Positions 42,908 through 51,718 of a DNA stretch of 64,000 nucleotides are shown here, in pieces. Origin of the DNA: Microbacterium sp. SZ1 (GTDB taxonomy: Bacteria; Actinomycetota; Actinomycetes; Actinomycetales; Microbacteriaceae); the NCBI RefSeq assembly GCF_002362255.1, contig NZ_LPVV01000001.1, positions 124,001 to 188,000 of the forward strand. The letters run 5' to 3'. Made by a program: the position numbers and the translations under genes. Below the pieces are notes generated by a model, which had not been told where the DNA came from, ran no database searches, and saw only the letters and a list, made by a program, of their open reading frames with translations. Within the stretch, counting starts at the first letter, position 1. The number at the start of each line of letters is the position of its first letter.

Positions 42908-43749
42908 GTGCCCCGCTCAGCTGTATGGACGTGCACTCGCGGTCGGTGACCGTCGACCGTCGAACGTCGCGCGGCCCGCCGCAGGTCCCTCCCCGACGCG
43001 CGGTACCACTGCGCGCAGAGGATGACGATGATCGCCGCGTCGATGACGTCTCCCGCGTAGAACATCAGCTGGGTCCCCGCCTGCGCGTCGACGGTGCTCA
43101 CCCCCTCCGGGGGATGGGCGTAAAGGGTCTTCGCCAGGATGCCGTGGGCCGCGAGCGCGACGATCATCACCACCGTCCGGAGTGCGAAGCCGGCGCGATG
43201 CGGCGCCGGATCGACGGGAATGATCGCCGCGGTGAAGAGATAGCCGGCCACGAGGAGATGCGTCATGATCGCGAGGTGCACCAGGACGCTGCCCTGCATC
43301 TCGGCGTACAGCGGGGTGGCGTACAGCATCCACATCCCGCCGATGGTGAGGATCGCGGCCGTCACGGGGGCGGTGAAGAAGCGAGCGGGCCAACTTCTCA
43401 GGGCCCGCGAGAGGCGTCGAGCGGCGCCGACGTCGATCGACCGCAGGATCAGCGTGATCGGCGCGCCGAGCACGAGCAGCAGCGGCGCCGCCATGCCGAC
43501 CAGGAGATGCGTCCACATGTGTGCGACGAAGTCGTCGTGGGATGCCGCCGCGACCGGCCCGATGAAGCCGGACGCCGCCGCGACGATTCCCGCCGTCCAC
43601 GCGGCGCTGCGCTGCCAGGGCCACGGCCGGCCGCGGCGCCACTGCACCAGCGCGCATGCGGCATAGAAGACGAGGGCGAATGCGAACGGGAGGGCGAGGA
43701 TGACGTCCGAGCTGATCCCCGCCCCCGAGGAGTGGTCGTGCACGGTCAC
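42868..43749 (-). CDS. Cytochrome c oxidase assembly factor, CtaG (caa3) family
   Basis: A 293-residue membrane protein with seven predicted helices. The caa3_CtaG pattern is seen in HDDFVAHMWTHLLVGMAAPLLLVLGAPITL, then PLYAEMQGSVLVHLAIMTHLLVAGYLF and DVIDAAIIVILCAQWYR; the histidines in the second and fifth helices are the likely copper or heme ligands. It is thought to help insert copper into cytochrome oxidase. The GTG at 43749 overlaps the DUF2243 stop (GTGA); a GTG 6 nt later is possible. The C-terminal 30 residues are Arg-rich. Confidence 0.85.
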   Translation of the reverse strand: MTVHDHSSGAGISSDVILALPFAFALVFYAACALVQWRRGRPWPWQRSAAWTAGIVAAASGFIGPVAAASHDDFVAHMWTHLLVGMAAPLLLVLGAPITLILRSIDVGAARRLSRALRSWPARFFTAPVTAAILTIGGMWMLYATPLYAEMQGSVLVHLAIMTHLLVAGYLFTAAIIPVDPAPHRAGFALRTVVMIVALAAHGILAKTLYAHPPEGVSTVDAQAGTQLMFYAGDVIDAAIIVILCAQWYRASGRDLRRAARRSTVDGHRPRVHVHTAERGTYSRGSRSTSAGT

Positions 43750-44273
43750 CCGACCGAGATGCGGCTGCGACGCGTGCGGGCGGTGAGGATGCCGCCGGCG
43801 GCGAGGAGGAGTACCGCGACGATGCCCCAGGTGACGTCGTACACGAGGAGGTCGGGAACGTAGCGGATCTGGTGGATTCCCAGCACCTTGTGCTGGATGA
43901 GCCCGTCGTAGAGCTGGAAGGCTCCCGCCCCGAGCAGCACACCGCCCCACCAGCGCAGCTGCCAGAACGCCCCTCGGCGTCGCAGATCGGCGAGCAGGAA
44001 GAGCCCGGCGATCGTCGCGAACCAGCTCAGCGCGTGGAAGAACCCGTCGGAGACGAGTCCGATGTCCGTCGTCGAAAGGTCGTAGAAGTGATGCCAGTGC
44101 AGCAGCTGGTGGAAGACGGCCTCGTCGATGAATGCCACGAGACCGACGCCGAAGAGGGATCCCGACCAGAGATTGCGCTTCGAATACCCCGCGCGCGCAT
44201 GTTCGCTCGCCCGGATGGACCCGTCCTCCGCCCGGGAGGTGGCTGCGGTGACGTCCCGCTGATCTGCTGACAT
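43746..44273 (-). CDS. DUF2243 membrane protein
   Basis: A 175-residue protein with four predicted helices and the DUF2243 core: SLFGVGLVAFIDEAVFHQLLHWHHFYD, FHALSWFATIAGLFLL and GAFQLYDGLIQHKVLGIHQIRY. The many histidines in membrane-proximal positions suggest metal or heme binding, which is inference. It is coupled by GTGA overlap to the CtaG-like gene, a pairing found in other actinobacteria. TAGCGT (44280-44285, minus strand) ends 6 nt before the ATG. Confidence 0.85.
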   Translation of the reverse strand: MSADQRDVTAATSRAEDGSIRASEHARAGYSKRNLWSGSLFGVGLVAFIDEAVFHQLLHWHHFYDLSTTDIGLVSDGFFHALSWFATIAGLFLLADLRRRGAFWQLRWWGGVLLGAGAFQLYDGLIQHKVLGIHQIRYVPDLLVYDVTWGIVAVLLLAAGGILTARTRRSRISVG

Positions 44274-44432
44274 GGCGTGACGCTAGGGCGTGTGCGTCCG
44301 ACGCCGTACGGGGTTGACAGGCTCGGGCGGAGTTCGGGGTTCCCGCGATCACGCATCGCCGTTCTGATCGATCACTGATCTCGCGGCGATCGTCATACGT
44401 CCGACGCTCCCTCGACCGTTAGCCTCGACGAC

Positions 44433-45356
44433 ATGACTGCGACGACACAGGGCCTTCTCGAACGGCCCGGACGGGTACGCGTGTACTGGGAGCAGTTCGG
44501 ACACGGTCGCACGCCCGCGGTGTTCCTCCATGGCGGGCCCGGTTCTGGCATCTCCGACTTCTACCGCACCTTCTTCGACCCCGATCTGCACACCGTTGTT
44601 GCCTTCGATCAGCGGGGATGCGGGCGCAGCACGCCTTCTGCCGCCGACGACCTCAGCGCGCTCGCGCACAACGACACTCAGACGTTGATCGACGACATCG
44701 AGGCGCTTCGTGCGCACGCCGGATTCGATCGATGGATCGTGGTGGGGCTCTCCTGGGGCTCCACGCTCGCTCTCGCTTACGCCGAGCTGCATCCTGAGCG
44801 CGTCATCGGGCTCGCGCTCGGCGCCGTCACGACGACGAGTCGGTCAGAGGTCGAGTGGATCACGCAGGACCTGCGACGAGTGTTCCCGGATGAGTGGGCT
44901 CGACTCGAGACTGCGGCCGCTCCGCGCCCTTCCGAACGCGTGATCGACGCTCTTTACCGCGCCATCACCGATCCTGCGCCGGGAGTGCGGGACCGCGCGG
45001 CGATCGCCTGGGGGCACTGGGAGAACACGCACGGGTCGCTCGATCCGAATTTCGTGCCCGACCCGCGGTGGGAGGACCCGCGCAAACGCCTCGAGCTCGC
45101 GACGCTCATCCTGCACTACTGGTCGCATCACGGCTTCCTCGGTGACGCCGGCATCATGGAGCACATCGACCGGCTCGCGACTATCCCAGGATTCATGGTG
45201 CACGGCCGTCGAGACCTCAGCTCCAGCATGTCCGTGCCGTTCGATCTGCATCGCGCGTGGCCGGCGAGCGATCTGGTCCAGATCCCCGACGAAGGGCACG
45301 GCGGTCCGCAGACCGTTCAGCTGCTCCGCGAGGCGATTCGAACGATGTCCGCCTGA
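44433..45356 (+). CDS. Proline iminopeptidase-like alpha/beta hydrolase
   Basis: A 307-residue cytosolic hydrolase. Peptidase S33 signatures: FLHGGPGSGISDFY at the oxyanion hole, FDQRGCGRSTP, and the nucleophile elbow GLSWGSTLALAYAELHPERV. The catalytic Asp lies in MVHGRRDLS and the His in PDEGHGG. It would release N-terminal proline from peptides. TAGCCT ends 7 nt before the ATG. The cap domain with GHWENTHGSL agrees with bacterial prolyl aminopeptidases. Confidence 0.9.
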   Translation: MTATTQGLLERPGRVRVYWEQFGHGRTPAVFLHGGPGSGISDFYRTFFDPDLHTVVAFDQRGCGRSTPSAADDLSALAHNDTQTLIDDIEALRAHAGFDRWIVVGLSWGSTLALAYAELHPERVIGLALGAVTTTSRSEVEWITQDLRRVFPDEWARLETAAAPRPSERVIDALYRAITDPAPGVRDRAAIAWGHWENTHGSLDPNFVPDPRWEDPRKRLELATLILHYWSHHGFLGDAGIMEHIDRLATIPGFMVHGRRDLSSSMSVPFDLHRAWPASDLVQIPDEGHGGPQTVQLLREAIRTMSA

Positions 45357-45369
45357 TCGCCTCCACCTC

Positions 45370-46116
45370 TCACGGCAGCAGGTGCCGCGCGAAGAACCGT
45401 CCCGCGTCCTCTCCCGCCGACTCGGGAACGCCGGTGTGCCCTCCTATGTTCGCCAAAAGGGTCTTCTCGGTCGACCCGATCGCGTCGAAGAGCTCGAGCG
45501 CCAGCTGGCGGTCGTTGCCCTCGTCGTCCCACTGCAGCAGCACGTGCACCGGGACCGTGACGCGGCGGGCGTCGTCGAACGTGGCCCGGGGCACGTAGCT
45601 GCCGGCGAAGAGTCCCGCGGCGACGATGCGCGGATCGATCGCGGCGAGACGCGTGCCGACCGCGATCACGCCGCCGGAGATCGCGATTCTGTCACTGATC
45701 TCGGGGAGGCCGAGCACGGCGTCCATGGTCGTCTGCCACTCCGGCACCGCGCGCTCGACGAGAGGAAGGATCAGCCGGTCGATGATGTCGTCACCGGGTG
45801 CCCCGCCGGCAGACAGCACTCGCCGCAGGTCGTCTCGGGCTTCGGCAGCGCCGGAGAGGGGCGACCGATCGCCCGCGCCAGGCATCTCGATCGCGACGGA
45901 CGCCATCCCGAGGTGGCCGGCGCTGCGCGCTCGCGAGCGGAGTCGCGGCAGCATCCGCTCCAGTGAGAGGCCACCGGGCTGGCCCAGCAGTATCAGCGGC
46001 GCGGCAGAGGAGACCGAGGCGGATGACGGGGTCCAGAGGACTCCGCCGAAGTGGCCGAGAGAGAAACGGCGCTCAAGGAGACCGTCGTCGGCGCGTGATT
46101 CAGAGGTGAAGTGCAT
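45370..46116 (-). CDS. Alpha/beta hydrolase-fold protein
   Basis: A 248-residue protein of the alpha/beta hydrolase fold: PLILLGQPGG at the first loop, RIAISGGVIAVG at the nucleophile position (Ser-Gly-Gly, not the usual G-x-S-x-G), VPVHVLLQWDDEG with the acidic residue, and IGGHTGVPES with the His. Related proteins are called dienelactone hydrolase-like. GAAAGG precedes the ATG. The leader of about 150 nt contains a possible 16-codon ORF. Confidence 0.75.
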   Translation of the reverse strand: MHFTSESRADDGLLERRFSLGHFGGVLWTPSSASVSSAAPLILLGQPGGLSLERMLPRLRSRARSAGHLGMASVAIEMPGAGDRSPLSGAAEARDDLRRVLSAGGAPGDDIIDRLILPLVERAVPEWQTTMDAVLGLPEISDRIAISGGVIAVGTRLAAIDPRIVAAGLFAGSYVPRATFDDARRVTVPVHVLLQWDDEGNDRQLALELFDAIGSTEKTLLANIGGHTGVPESAGEDAGRFFARHLLP

Positions 46117-46163
46117 GGTCGTGCCTTTCGGGATGCTGCGGATTCGCGGCGCTCCCGGACGAC

Positions 46164-46214
46164 CTATCGTCCGCCCGAGACTCCTGCGAGGAGCATCCTT
46201 GTCGATTCGTTCAC
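46164..46214 (-). CDS. Candidate 16-residue leader ORF
   Basis: GTG-AAC-GAA reads through 16 codons to TAG. The support is a near-perfect Shine-Dalgarno, GAGGAGGTG, 6 nt before the GTG, and TAACGT (46253-46258) as a possible -10 box. The peptide (VNESTRMLLAGVSGGR) has no cysteine or repeated-codon run. Inside it CTCCT-cgc-AGGAG can form a hairpin. It ends 47 nt before the hydrolase ATG, which suggests a leader-peptide role. Confidence 0.4.
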   Translation of the reverse strand: MNESTRMLLAGVSGGR

Positions 46215-46271
46215 GGATGTCACCTCCTCGCCCTCACTGCACGGTCGAGGGCACGTTAGCACACGAATCGC

Positions 46272-47984
46272 TCACGCGATCTCCTCGGCATCCGCTCCGT
46301 TTCCGACCTCGAGCGTCGGCAGCGAGCGCAGCAGCTCCTGGGTGTACGGGTGCTCCGGGTGGCGGAAGATCCGCTCGGCATCGCCCTCCTCGACGACACG
46401 GCCGTCCTTCATCACGAGCACGCGGTCGCTGAGGTGATGGATCACGCCGAGGTCGTGCGAGATGAAGAGGTAACTGAGCCCGTACTCATCCTGCAGATCG
46501 ACGAGCAGGTCGAGCACCTGCGCCTGCACCGACACATCGAGCGCCGACACGGCCTCGTCGAGCACGAGGATCTCGGGCGAGGTGGCGAGTGCCCGCGCGA
46601 TCGCGATGCGCTGCCGCTGCCCGCCCGACAGTCGGAGCGGAAAGCGCTCGCGCGCGGATGCTGGAAGCGCCACCTGCGCGAGCAGGTCGACGACCCGCTG
46701 CTCGCGCTGGCGGCGGGTGAGACCGGCATCGGCGGGGATGGCGTCGAGCAGGATCCGCTCGACGTTCCAGCGCGGGTCGAACGAGCTCAGCGGGTCCTGG
46801 TAGACGACGCCGATACGGGGGCGCAGCACACGCCGCCTCCGCTCGGAGACTCCCGACCATGGTGACCCCAGCAGTCGGACCTCTCCCTCATCCGCGGTCT
46901 CCAGCGCGAGGGCGATGCGGGCCGTCGTGCTCTTGCCCGATCCCGATTCGCCGACGATCCCGAGCGTCTCGCCGCGGTGCAGCGAGAACGACACGTGATC
47001 GACAGCGGTGCTGTGGTGTCCGTTCGGGGCGATGAACCGCTTGACCAGGTCTCGGGCCACGAGCACGGGTTCGCCGCGCTCGCCGGACGACGGCCGAGCC
47101 AGATGCAGATTCGGGACGGTGGTCTGCTGCGGGGCGAGGCGCTCGCCGCGGGTGTGTCCGCTCGGCACGGCGTCGACCAGGCTCTGCGTGTACTCATGCT
47201 GCGGTGCGCCGAGCACCTGCGCTGCCGCCCCCTGCTCGACGACCTCCCCGCCCCGCATCACCAGGATGTCGTCGGCGAGCCGCGCGACCACCGAAAGATC
47301 GTGGCTGATGAGGATGATCGACGCTCCGCGAGCCTTCGCGTCCTCCAGCAGCGACAGCACCTGGGCCTGCACCGTGACATCGAGCGCGGTGGTCGGCTCG
47401 TCGGCGATGATCACCTCGGGGTCGAGGGCGATCGCCGATGCGATCAGAGCGCGCTGCCGCAGTCCGCCCGACAGCTCACCGGGCCGCTGTCGCGCGCAGA
47501 GTTCGGGGTTCGGCACGTCGACGCTCGCGAGCAGCTCGACGGCCTTGCGTCGTCGCGCCGAGCGGTCGCGCCATCCGTGCAGCCGCAGTGCCTCCTCGAT
47601 CTCGCGCCCGACGGGGCGCAGCGGATCGAGCGAGACCAGAGCATCCTGCTGGATGAATCCGATGCGCCGGCCGCGGATGCCGCGCCATGACCGGCCGGTC
47701 TGCGCGGTGAGATCCACCTCGCCGAGCGCGATCTCCTCGGCCTCGACGTGTGCGCCGTGCCCGGTGAGCCCGGCAAGCGTTCGCGCGGTGACGCTCTTGC
47801 CTGATCCGGACTCGCCGACGATCGCGACGCACCGACCTGCGCCGAGGGTGAAGGACACGTCGCGCACGACGCTGCGGGTCTCGCCGTCGCGCGTGAATCC
47901 GACGTGCAGGTTGCGGACGGTCAGGCGAGGATCGATCGCGCTCGCGGGCGCGGCGGATCGTGCGGGGAGTTCGACGACGCTCAT
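46272..47984 (-). CDS. Dual ABC ATPase for peptide/opine-type importer
   Basis: A 570-residue fusion of two ATPase domains (DppD-DppF-like). Domain 1: Walker A GESGSGKSV, signature LSGGLRQRALIA, Walker B IIADEPTTALDV. Domain 2: GESGSGKSTTARIAL, LSGGQRQRIAIARAL, ILVLDEAVSALDV. Each domain ends with the oligopeptide-type C-terminal stretch (HEYTQSLVDAVP; HPYTQELLRSLP). It powers the permeases encoded upstream. The neighbouring monooxygenases suggest a sulfur-containing organic substrate. Confidence 0.94.
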   Translation of the reverse strand: MSVVELPARSAAPASAIDPRLTVRNLHVGFTRDGETRSVVRDVSFTLGAGRCVAIVGESGSGKSVTARTLAGLTGHGAHVEAEEIALGEVDLTAQTGRSWRGIRGRRIGFIQQDALVSLDPLRPVGREIEEALRLHGWRDRSARRRKAVELLASVDVPNPELCARQRPGELSGGLRQRALIASAIALDPEVIIADEPTTALDVTVQAQVLSLLEDAKARGASIILISHDLSVVARLADDILVMRGGEVVEQGAAAQVLGAPQHEYTQSLVDAVPSGHTRGERLAPQQTTVPNLHLARPSSGERGEPVLVARDLVKRFIAPNGHHSTAVDHVSFSLHRGETLGIVGESGSGKSTTARIALALETADEGEVRLLGSPWSGVSERRRRVLRPRIGVVYQDPLSSFDPRWNVERILLDAIPADAGLTRRQREQRVVDLLAQVALPASARERFPLRLSGGQRQRIAIARALATSPEILVLDEAVSALDVSVQAQVLDLLVDLQDEYGLSYLFISHDLGVIHHLSDRVLVMKDGRVVEEGDAERIFRHPEHPYTQELLRSLPTLEVGNGADAEEIA

Positions 47985-47985
47985 G

Positions 47986-48855
47986 TCAGCGTCCCTTCTC
48001 GAGGCTGTTCTGGATGTGCTTGCCGATCGTCGTCGCCGTCAGCGCGAGCGCGAGGATGACGAGACCCGGGATGAAGGTGAGCCACGGCGCCTGCAGGATG
48101 TTCGTGCGTCCGGCGTCGAGCAGGGCGCCCCATTCCGAGGAGGGCGGCGCGACGCCGAGCCCGAGGAACGAGAGTCCGGAGGCCCAGACGATCGACTGAC
48201 CGATAGCCATGGTGAACACGGCGACGAGCGGCCGGATCGCGTTCGGCAGGATGTGCCGCGCGAGGATCCGCCACCACCCGTGACCGAGTGCCCGGGCGGC
48301 CTCGACGTAGCCGGCGTTCTTGGCCGACAGGATCTGGCCGCGCACCATGCGCGCGTAGCCCGGAGCCGTGCTGACCCCGACGGCGACGACCTGCGTCCAG
48401 GGCGACGGCCCGAGGATCGACACGAGCAGCAGGGCGAGCAGGAGGTTCGGGAAGGCGAAGACGACCTCGATCCCGCGGTTCACGATCGCCGCGGAGACGC
48501 GGTCGCCGAGCGCGGCGACCGAACCGAGCACGAGGGCGGCGACCAAGGCGATTCCGGCCGCGCCGATGCCGATGAGCAGCGACTCGCGGGTGCCGTGCAC
48601 GACGCGGCTGTACAGATCGCGCCCCGCCTCGTCAGTGCCGAACCAGTGCGCGAGCGACGGAGCCTGCAGCGCGTCGGCGAAGCTCTGCGCCGTCGGGTTG
48701 TGGGTGGCCAGCACGCCCGGCGTGAGCGCCGCGACCGCGAAGAGCACGGCGAACACGATCGAGACGAGCACAGACCGGTTCACACGCAGACGGCGACGAA
48801 CGCGCGGCTGCGCCGTGACGGGGACGCCGGACGGGGAGAGAGGAGCGGTGGTCAT
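47986..48855 (-). CDS. ABC importer permease, DppC type
   Basis: A 289-residue permease with six helices: an early TM with VFAVLFAVAALTPGVLA, then HWFGTDEAGRDLYSRVVHGTR, the DppC/OppC signature, and the EAA loop EAARALGHGWWRILARHILPNAI. It overlaps the DppB-type gene upstream by 4 nt and its stop is one nt from the ATPase gene start. Confidence 0.94.
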   Translation of the reverse strand: MTTAPLSPSGVPVTAQPRVRRRLRVNRSVLVSIVFAVLFAVAALTPGVLATHNPTAQSFADALQAPSLAHWFGTDEAGRDLYSRVVHGTRESLLIGIGAAGIALVAALVLGSVAALGDRVSAAIVNRGIEVVFAFPNLLLALLLVSILGPSPWTQVVAVGVSTAPGYARMVRGQILSAKNAGYVEAARALGHGWWRILARHILPNAIRPLVAVFTMAIGQSIVWASGLSFLGLGVAPPSSEWGALLDAGRTNILQAPWLTFIPGLVILALALTATTIGKHIQNSLEKGR

Positions 48856-49871
48856 GACGTCTTCAGCCTCGGGTCGATGAGCGTGTAGACGACGTCGACC
48901 AGGAGATTGGCGACGACGTAGAGGACGGCGACGAGCACGACGATGCCGGTGACGACCGGCAGGTCCTGCGCGCCGACCGCGGCGACGAGGGTCTTGCCGA
49001 TGCCAGGACGCGAGTAGATCTGCTCGACGATCACGGCTCCCGAGACGGTCGCGCCGAGCGCCCACCCCGTGAGCGTGACGGCGGGGATCGAGCCGTGACG
49101 CAGCACGTGGCGCAGGCGGATGCCGAGGTCGCCCATGCCGCGCATCCGCGCGCTGAGCACGAACGGCTGATCGAGTGCCCGCTCGTACTCGGCGCGGACG
49201 GACTGGCCCATGAACCCAGCGAGCGGGATCGCCAGCGTGAGCGCGGGGAGGACGATGCCGGTGACCCCGCTGCCGCCCATCACGGGGAACCAGCGCAGCG
49301 TGAGCGCGAAGACCAGCAGGAGGAGGATGCCGAGCCAGTACGGCGGCAGCGCGGCGGTGACCGTGTCGACCGCCGAGCCCAGCGCGCGGACCCGCGGGCC
49401 GCGACCCGCGGTGAGCGTCACCCACCCGATCATCAGCACCCAGGCGAGCAGGATGCCGGTGAGCGTGAGCACGAGCGTCGATCCGAGCTGCTCGCCGATG
49501 AGGTCCCACACCGGCCGGAACTGCTGGTACGACGTGCCGAGGTCACCGCGCAGCAACCCGCCGATGTAGTTCAGGTACTGCACGGCGAGGGGGTGGTCGA
49601 GCCCATAGGCGTCGATGATCGGTGCCAGCTCGGCGGGAGTGCGCTCCTGCGCCTGGCCGGTGCGGATGTTGAGGATCGCGGTCGCGCGATCGCCGGGCAG
49701 TGCGGTCTGCGCGAGGAAGGCGGCGGTGGCAGCACCCCACAGCACGACCAGGGCGCCGATCAGGTTCGATGCCAGGTTGCGGAGGCGGCGGAGCGTCCGC
49801 TTCGGGGCCGCCGGTCGACCGGAGGAGATCCGGTCGGCCGGTCGGGCCTCACTCGACGAAGTACGCGTCAT
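48852..49871 (-). CDS. ABC importer permease, DppB type
   Basis: A 339-residue permease. A polar head is followed by TM1 (LIGALVVLWGAATAAFLAQT), the periplasmic LPGDRA...LDHPLAVQYLNYIGGLLRGDLGTS region typical of DppB, and six helices with the EAA-type loop RMRGMGDLGIRLRHVLRHG. It overlaps the binding-protein gene by 23 nt, so all four genes form one operon. Confidence 0.94.
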   Translation of the reverse strand: MTRTSSSEARPADRISSGRPAAPKRTLRRLRNLASNLIGALVVLWGAATAAFLAQTALPGDRATAILNIRTGQAQERTPAELAPIIDAYGLDHPLAVQYLNYIGGLLRGDLGTSYQQFRPVWDLIGEQLGSTLVLTLTGILLAWVLMIGWVTLTAGRGPRVRALGSAVDTVTAALPPYWLGILLLLVFALTLRWFPVMGGSGVTGIVLPALTLAIPLAGFMGQSVRAEYERALDQPFVLSARMRGMGDLGIRLRHVLRHGSIPAVTLTGWALGATVSGAVIVEQIYSRPGIGKTLVAAVGAQDLPVVTGIVVLVAVLYVVANLLVDVVYTLIDPRLKTS

Positions 49872-51495
49872 AGAACGTCGGTCCTCCCTGTGCGTGCTCC
49901 TGCCAGACGTCGCGCAGATGCGGGTTCACACCGAGGGTGCTCAGCCGGTCGTACAGGCCGAACGAGAGCGCGCGCTCGGCGATGTACTCCTGGGCCTGCT
50001 GATACAGGGCGTCCTGTGCCGCGGCATCCGGCTCGGAGTTCGCCGCGAGGATGATCGCCTCGAGCGCGGGATCGTCGTAGAAGGCGCTGTTGGCGAAGTT
50101 GGGGTTGTCCTCCGTGCTCGGGCGCCAGTTGATGTAGAGGATGCCGGCGTTCACCGAGGTCCAGTACCCGGCCGAGATGTCGTAGGCGTCGCGCCCGGCG
50201 TAGGTCCCCGCCCATGTCTCGGACGGCGGTACCGGGATGAGGTCCACGTTGAACCCCGTCGCCTTCGCCTGCTCCTGCACGGCCTGGAAGATGGACGCGC
50301 CGTCGGCGTTGATGATGGTGCCGGCGTTGTACGGGAAGACGACCTCGAGGGTCTTCCCGTCCTTGACCCGGTAGCCGTCGTCGTCGCGCTCGGTCCAGCC
50401 GGCTTCATCGAGCAGCCGGTTCGCCTCGTCGGCGTCGTAGGCGTACCAGTCGGCGGCCTTCTCGCTGTACGCCGGCGTCGCCCTGCTCACGCCGCCGTTG
50501 CCCTCGAACGGGATGACTCCGTGGCCGATCGTGTCGACGATGCTCTCGCGGTCGAGGCTGTAGATGAAGGCCTTGCGGAGGTTCTCGTCGGAGAACGGAG
50601 CCCGCGTCGTGTTGAAGGAGATCTGCTGCGGGCGGCCCGGTGTCACGTACTTGTGCAGTTCGTACTGCTCGTCCTCGATGCCCTGCCACTCGATCGCGGG
50701 GATGTCGTAGATCGCGTCGGCTTCGCCGGAACGCAGCGCCGAGACCCGGGTGACGCCGTCGGCGACGAACCGCCAGTCCACCTTCTCGACGTACGCGGGA
50801 CCGGTGTGCTTCGCGTTCTCGGGCCACGAGGTGTAGTCGTCGTTGCGCGCGAGGATGACGTTCTCGCCGCGATTCCACTCCTCGACCACGAAGGCTCCCG
50901 AGCCGATCGGCTGCTCGCAGTTCTCCTCCTCGGTGCGGGTCTCGAGCGCGTGCTGCGACTGGATGCCGAAGTACCCCTGCGTGAGGTTCTCGACGAAGCG
51001 GGTGTAGGGGCGGGAGAGGTGCACGGCGACCGTGAGGTCGTCCACCGCCTCGGCCGACTCGTAGTACCCGCCGAGCCACACGGCCGCGGTGCTGTTGCCG
51101 CCGTCGACCCAGTAGTCGAAGTTGTACGCGACGGCCTCGGCATCCACCGGTGTGCCGTCGGTGAACTCGACGCCCTCCTTGAGGGTGAGCGTGTAGGTCA
51201 GTCCGTCATCGCTCACGGCCCAGTCCTCCGCGAGCCACGGCACGACCTCGCCGTCCTCGGTGAGGGAGAACAGGCTGTCGAGGAACTGGTACGAGATGTA
51301 CGCCTGCTCGATCCAGCCGCCGAAGAGGCACTGAGGCTCCTGCTGGTGGGCGTACACGATGGTGCCGCCGTCGACGCGTTCGGCATCGGCGGCCGGTTGC
51401 GCGACGGCGCCGCCGCTGCAGGCGGACAGGGCGAGGGCGACCACGGCCGCGGTGGCGGTCGCGGCCAGTGCTCGGCGGGTCCTGGAGGCGTTCAT
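49849..51495 (-). CDS. Lipoprotein solute-binding protein, SBP family 5
   Basis: A 548-residue lipoprotein with signal peptide and lipobox ALSACS (Cys26), then the family 5 (DppA/OppA) fold: GVEFTDGTPVDAEAVAYNFDYW, FVVEEWNRGENVILARNDDY, NLRKAFIYSLDRESIVDTIGHG. It captures the substrate for the importer encoded downstream. The 223 bp between this gene and the divergent monooxygenase (51496-51718) presumably hold both promoters, but I see no clear boxes there and no cysteine-rich leader peptide of the kind often found before actinobacterial sulfur genes. Confidence 0.92.
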   Translation of the reverse strand: MNASRTRRALAATATAAVVALALSACSGGAVAQPAADAERVDGGTIVYAHQQEPQCLFGGWIEQAYISYQFLDSLFSLTEDGEVVPWLAEDWAVSDDGLTYTLTLKEGVEFTDGTPVDAEAVAYNFDYWVDGGNSTAAVWLGGYYESAEAVDDLTVAVHLSRPYTRFVENLTQGYFGIQSQHALETRTEEENCEQPIGSGAFVVEEWNRGENVILARNDDYTSWPENAKHTGPAYVEKVDWRFVADGVTRVSALRSGEADAIYDIPAIEWQGIEDEQYELHKYVTPGRPQQISFNTTRAPFSDENLRKAFIYSLDRESIVDTIGHGVIPFEGNGGVSRATPAYSEKAADWYAYDADEANRLLDEAGWTERDDDGYRVKDGKTLEVVFPYNAGTIINADGASIFQAVQEQAKATGFNVDLIPVPPSETWAGTYAGRDAYDISAGYWTSVNAGILYINWRPSTEDNPNFANSAFYDDPALEAIILAANSEPDAAAQDALYQQAQEYIAERALSFGLYDRLSTLGVNPHLRDVWQEHAQGGPTFYDAYFVE

Positions 51496-51718
51496 GGGGC
51501 TCGGGGCCTTTCGTCGGGTGTCGACGCGGCGGTCGATGGACGCCGCGTTGGTGCGATCATTCCGAGCCGGGCGGCGGCTCACATCCCTCGTGTCACGGGG
51601 CGCAGTGCGACGTCACGCGGCGTCATCCGGCCACATGCAGCGTCATCGGGTGCCGTCGCACGGCGCTCGCGCGGGACGATCGGCGGTGGCGCATGTGCGT
51701 CATGGAAGGAGCCCCGTC

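Noticed and set aside
51496..51718. Cysteine-ended leader peptide before the monooxygenase or importer
   Set aside because: Short frames exist on both strands, but none has a ribosome site together with the RVxxxC ending typical of such peptides.
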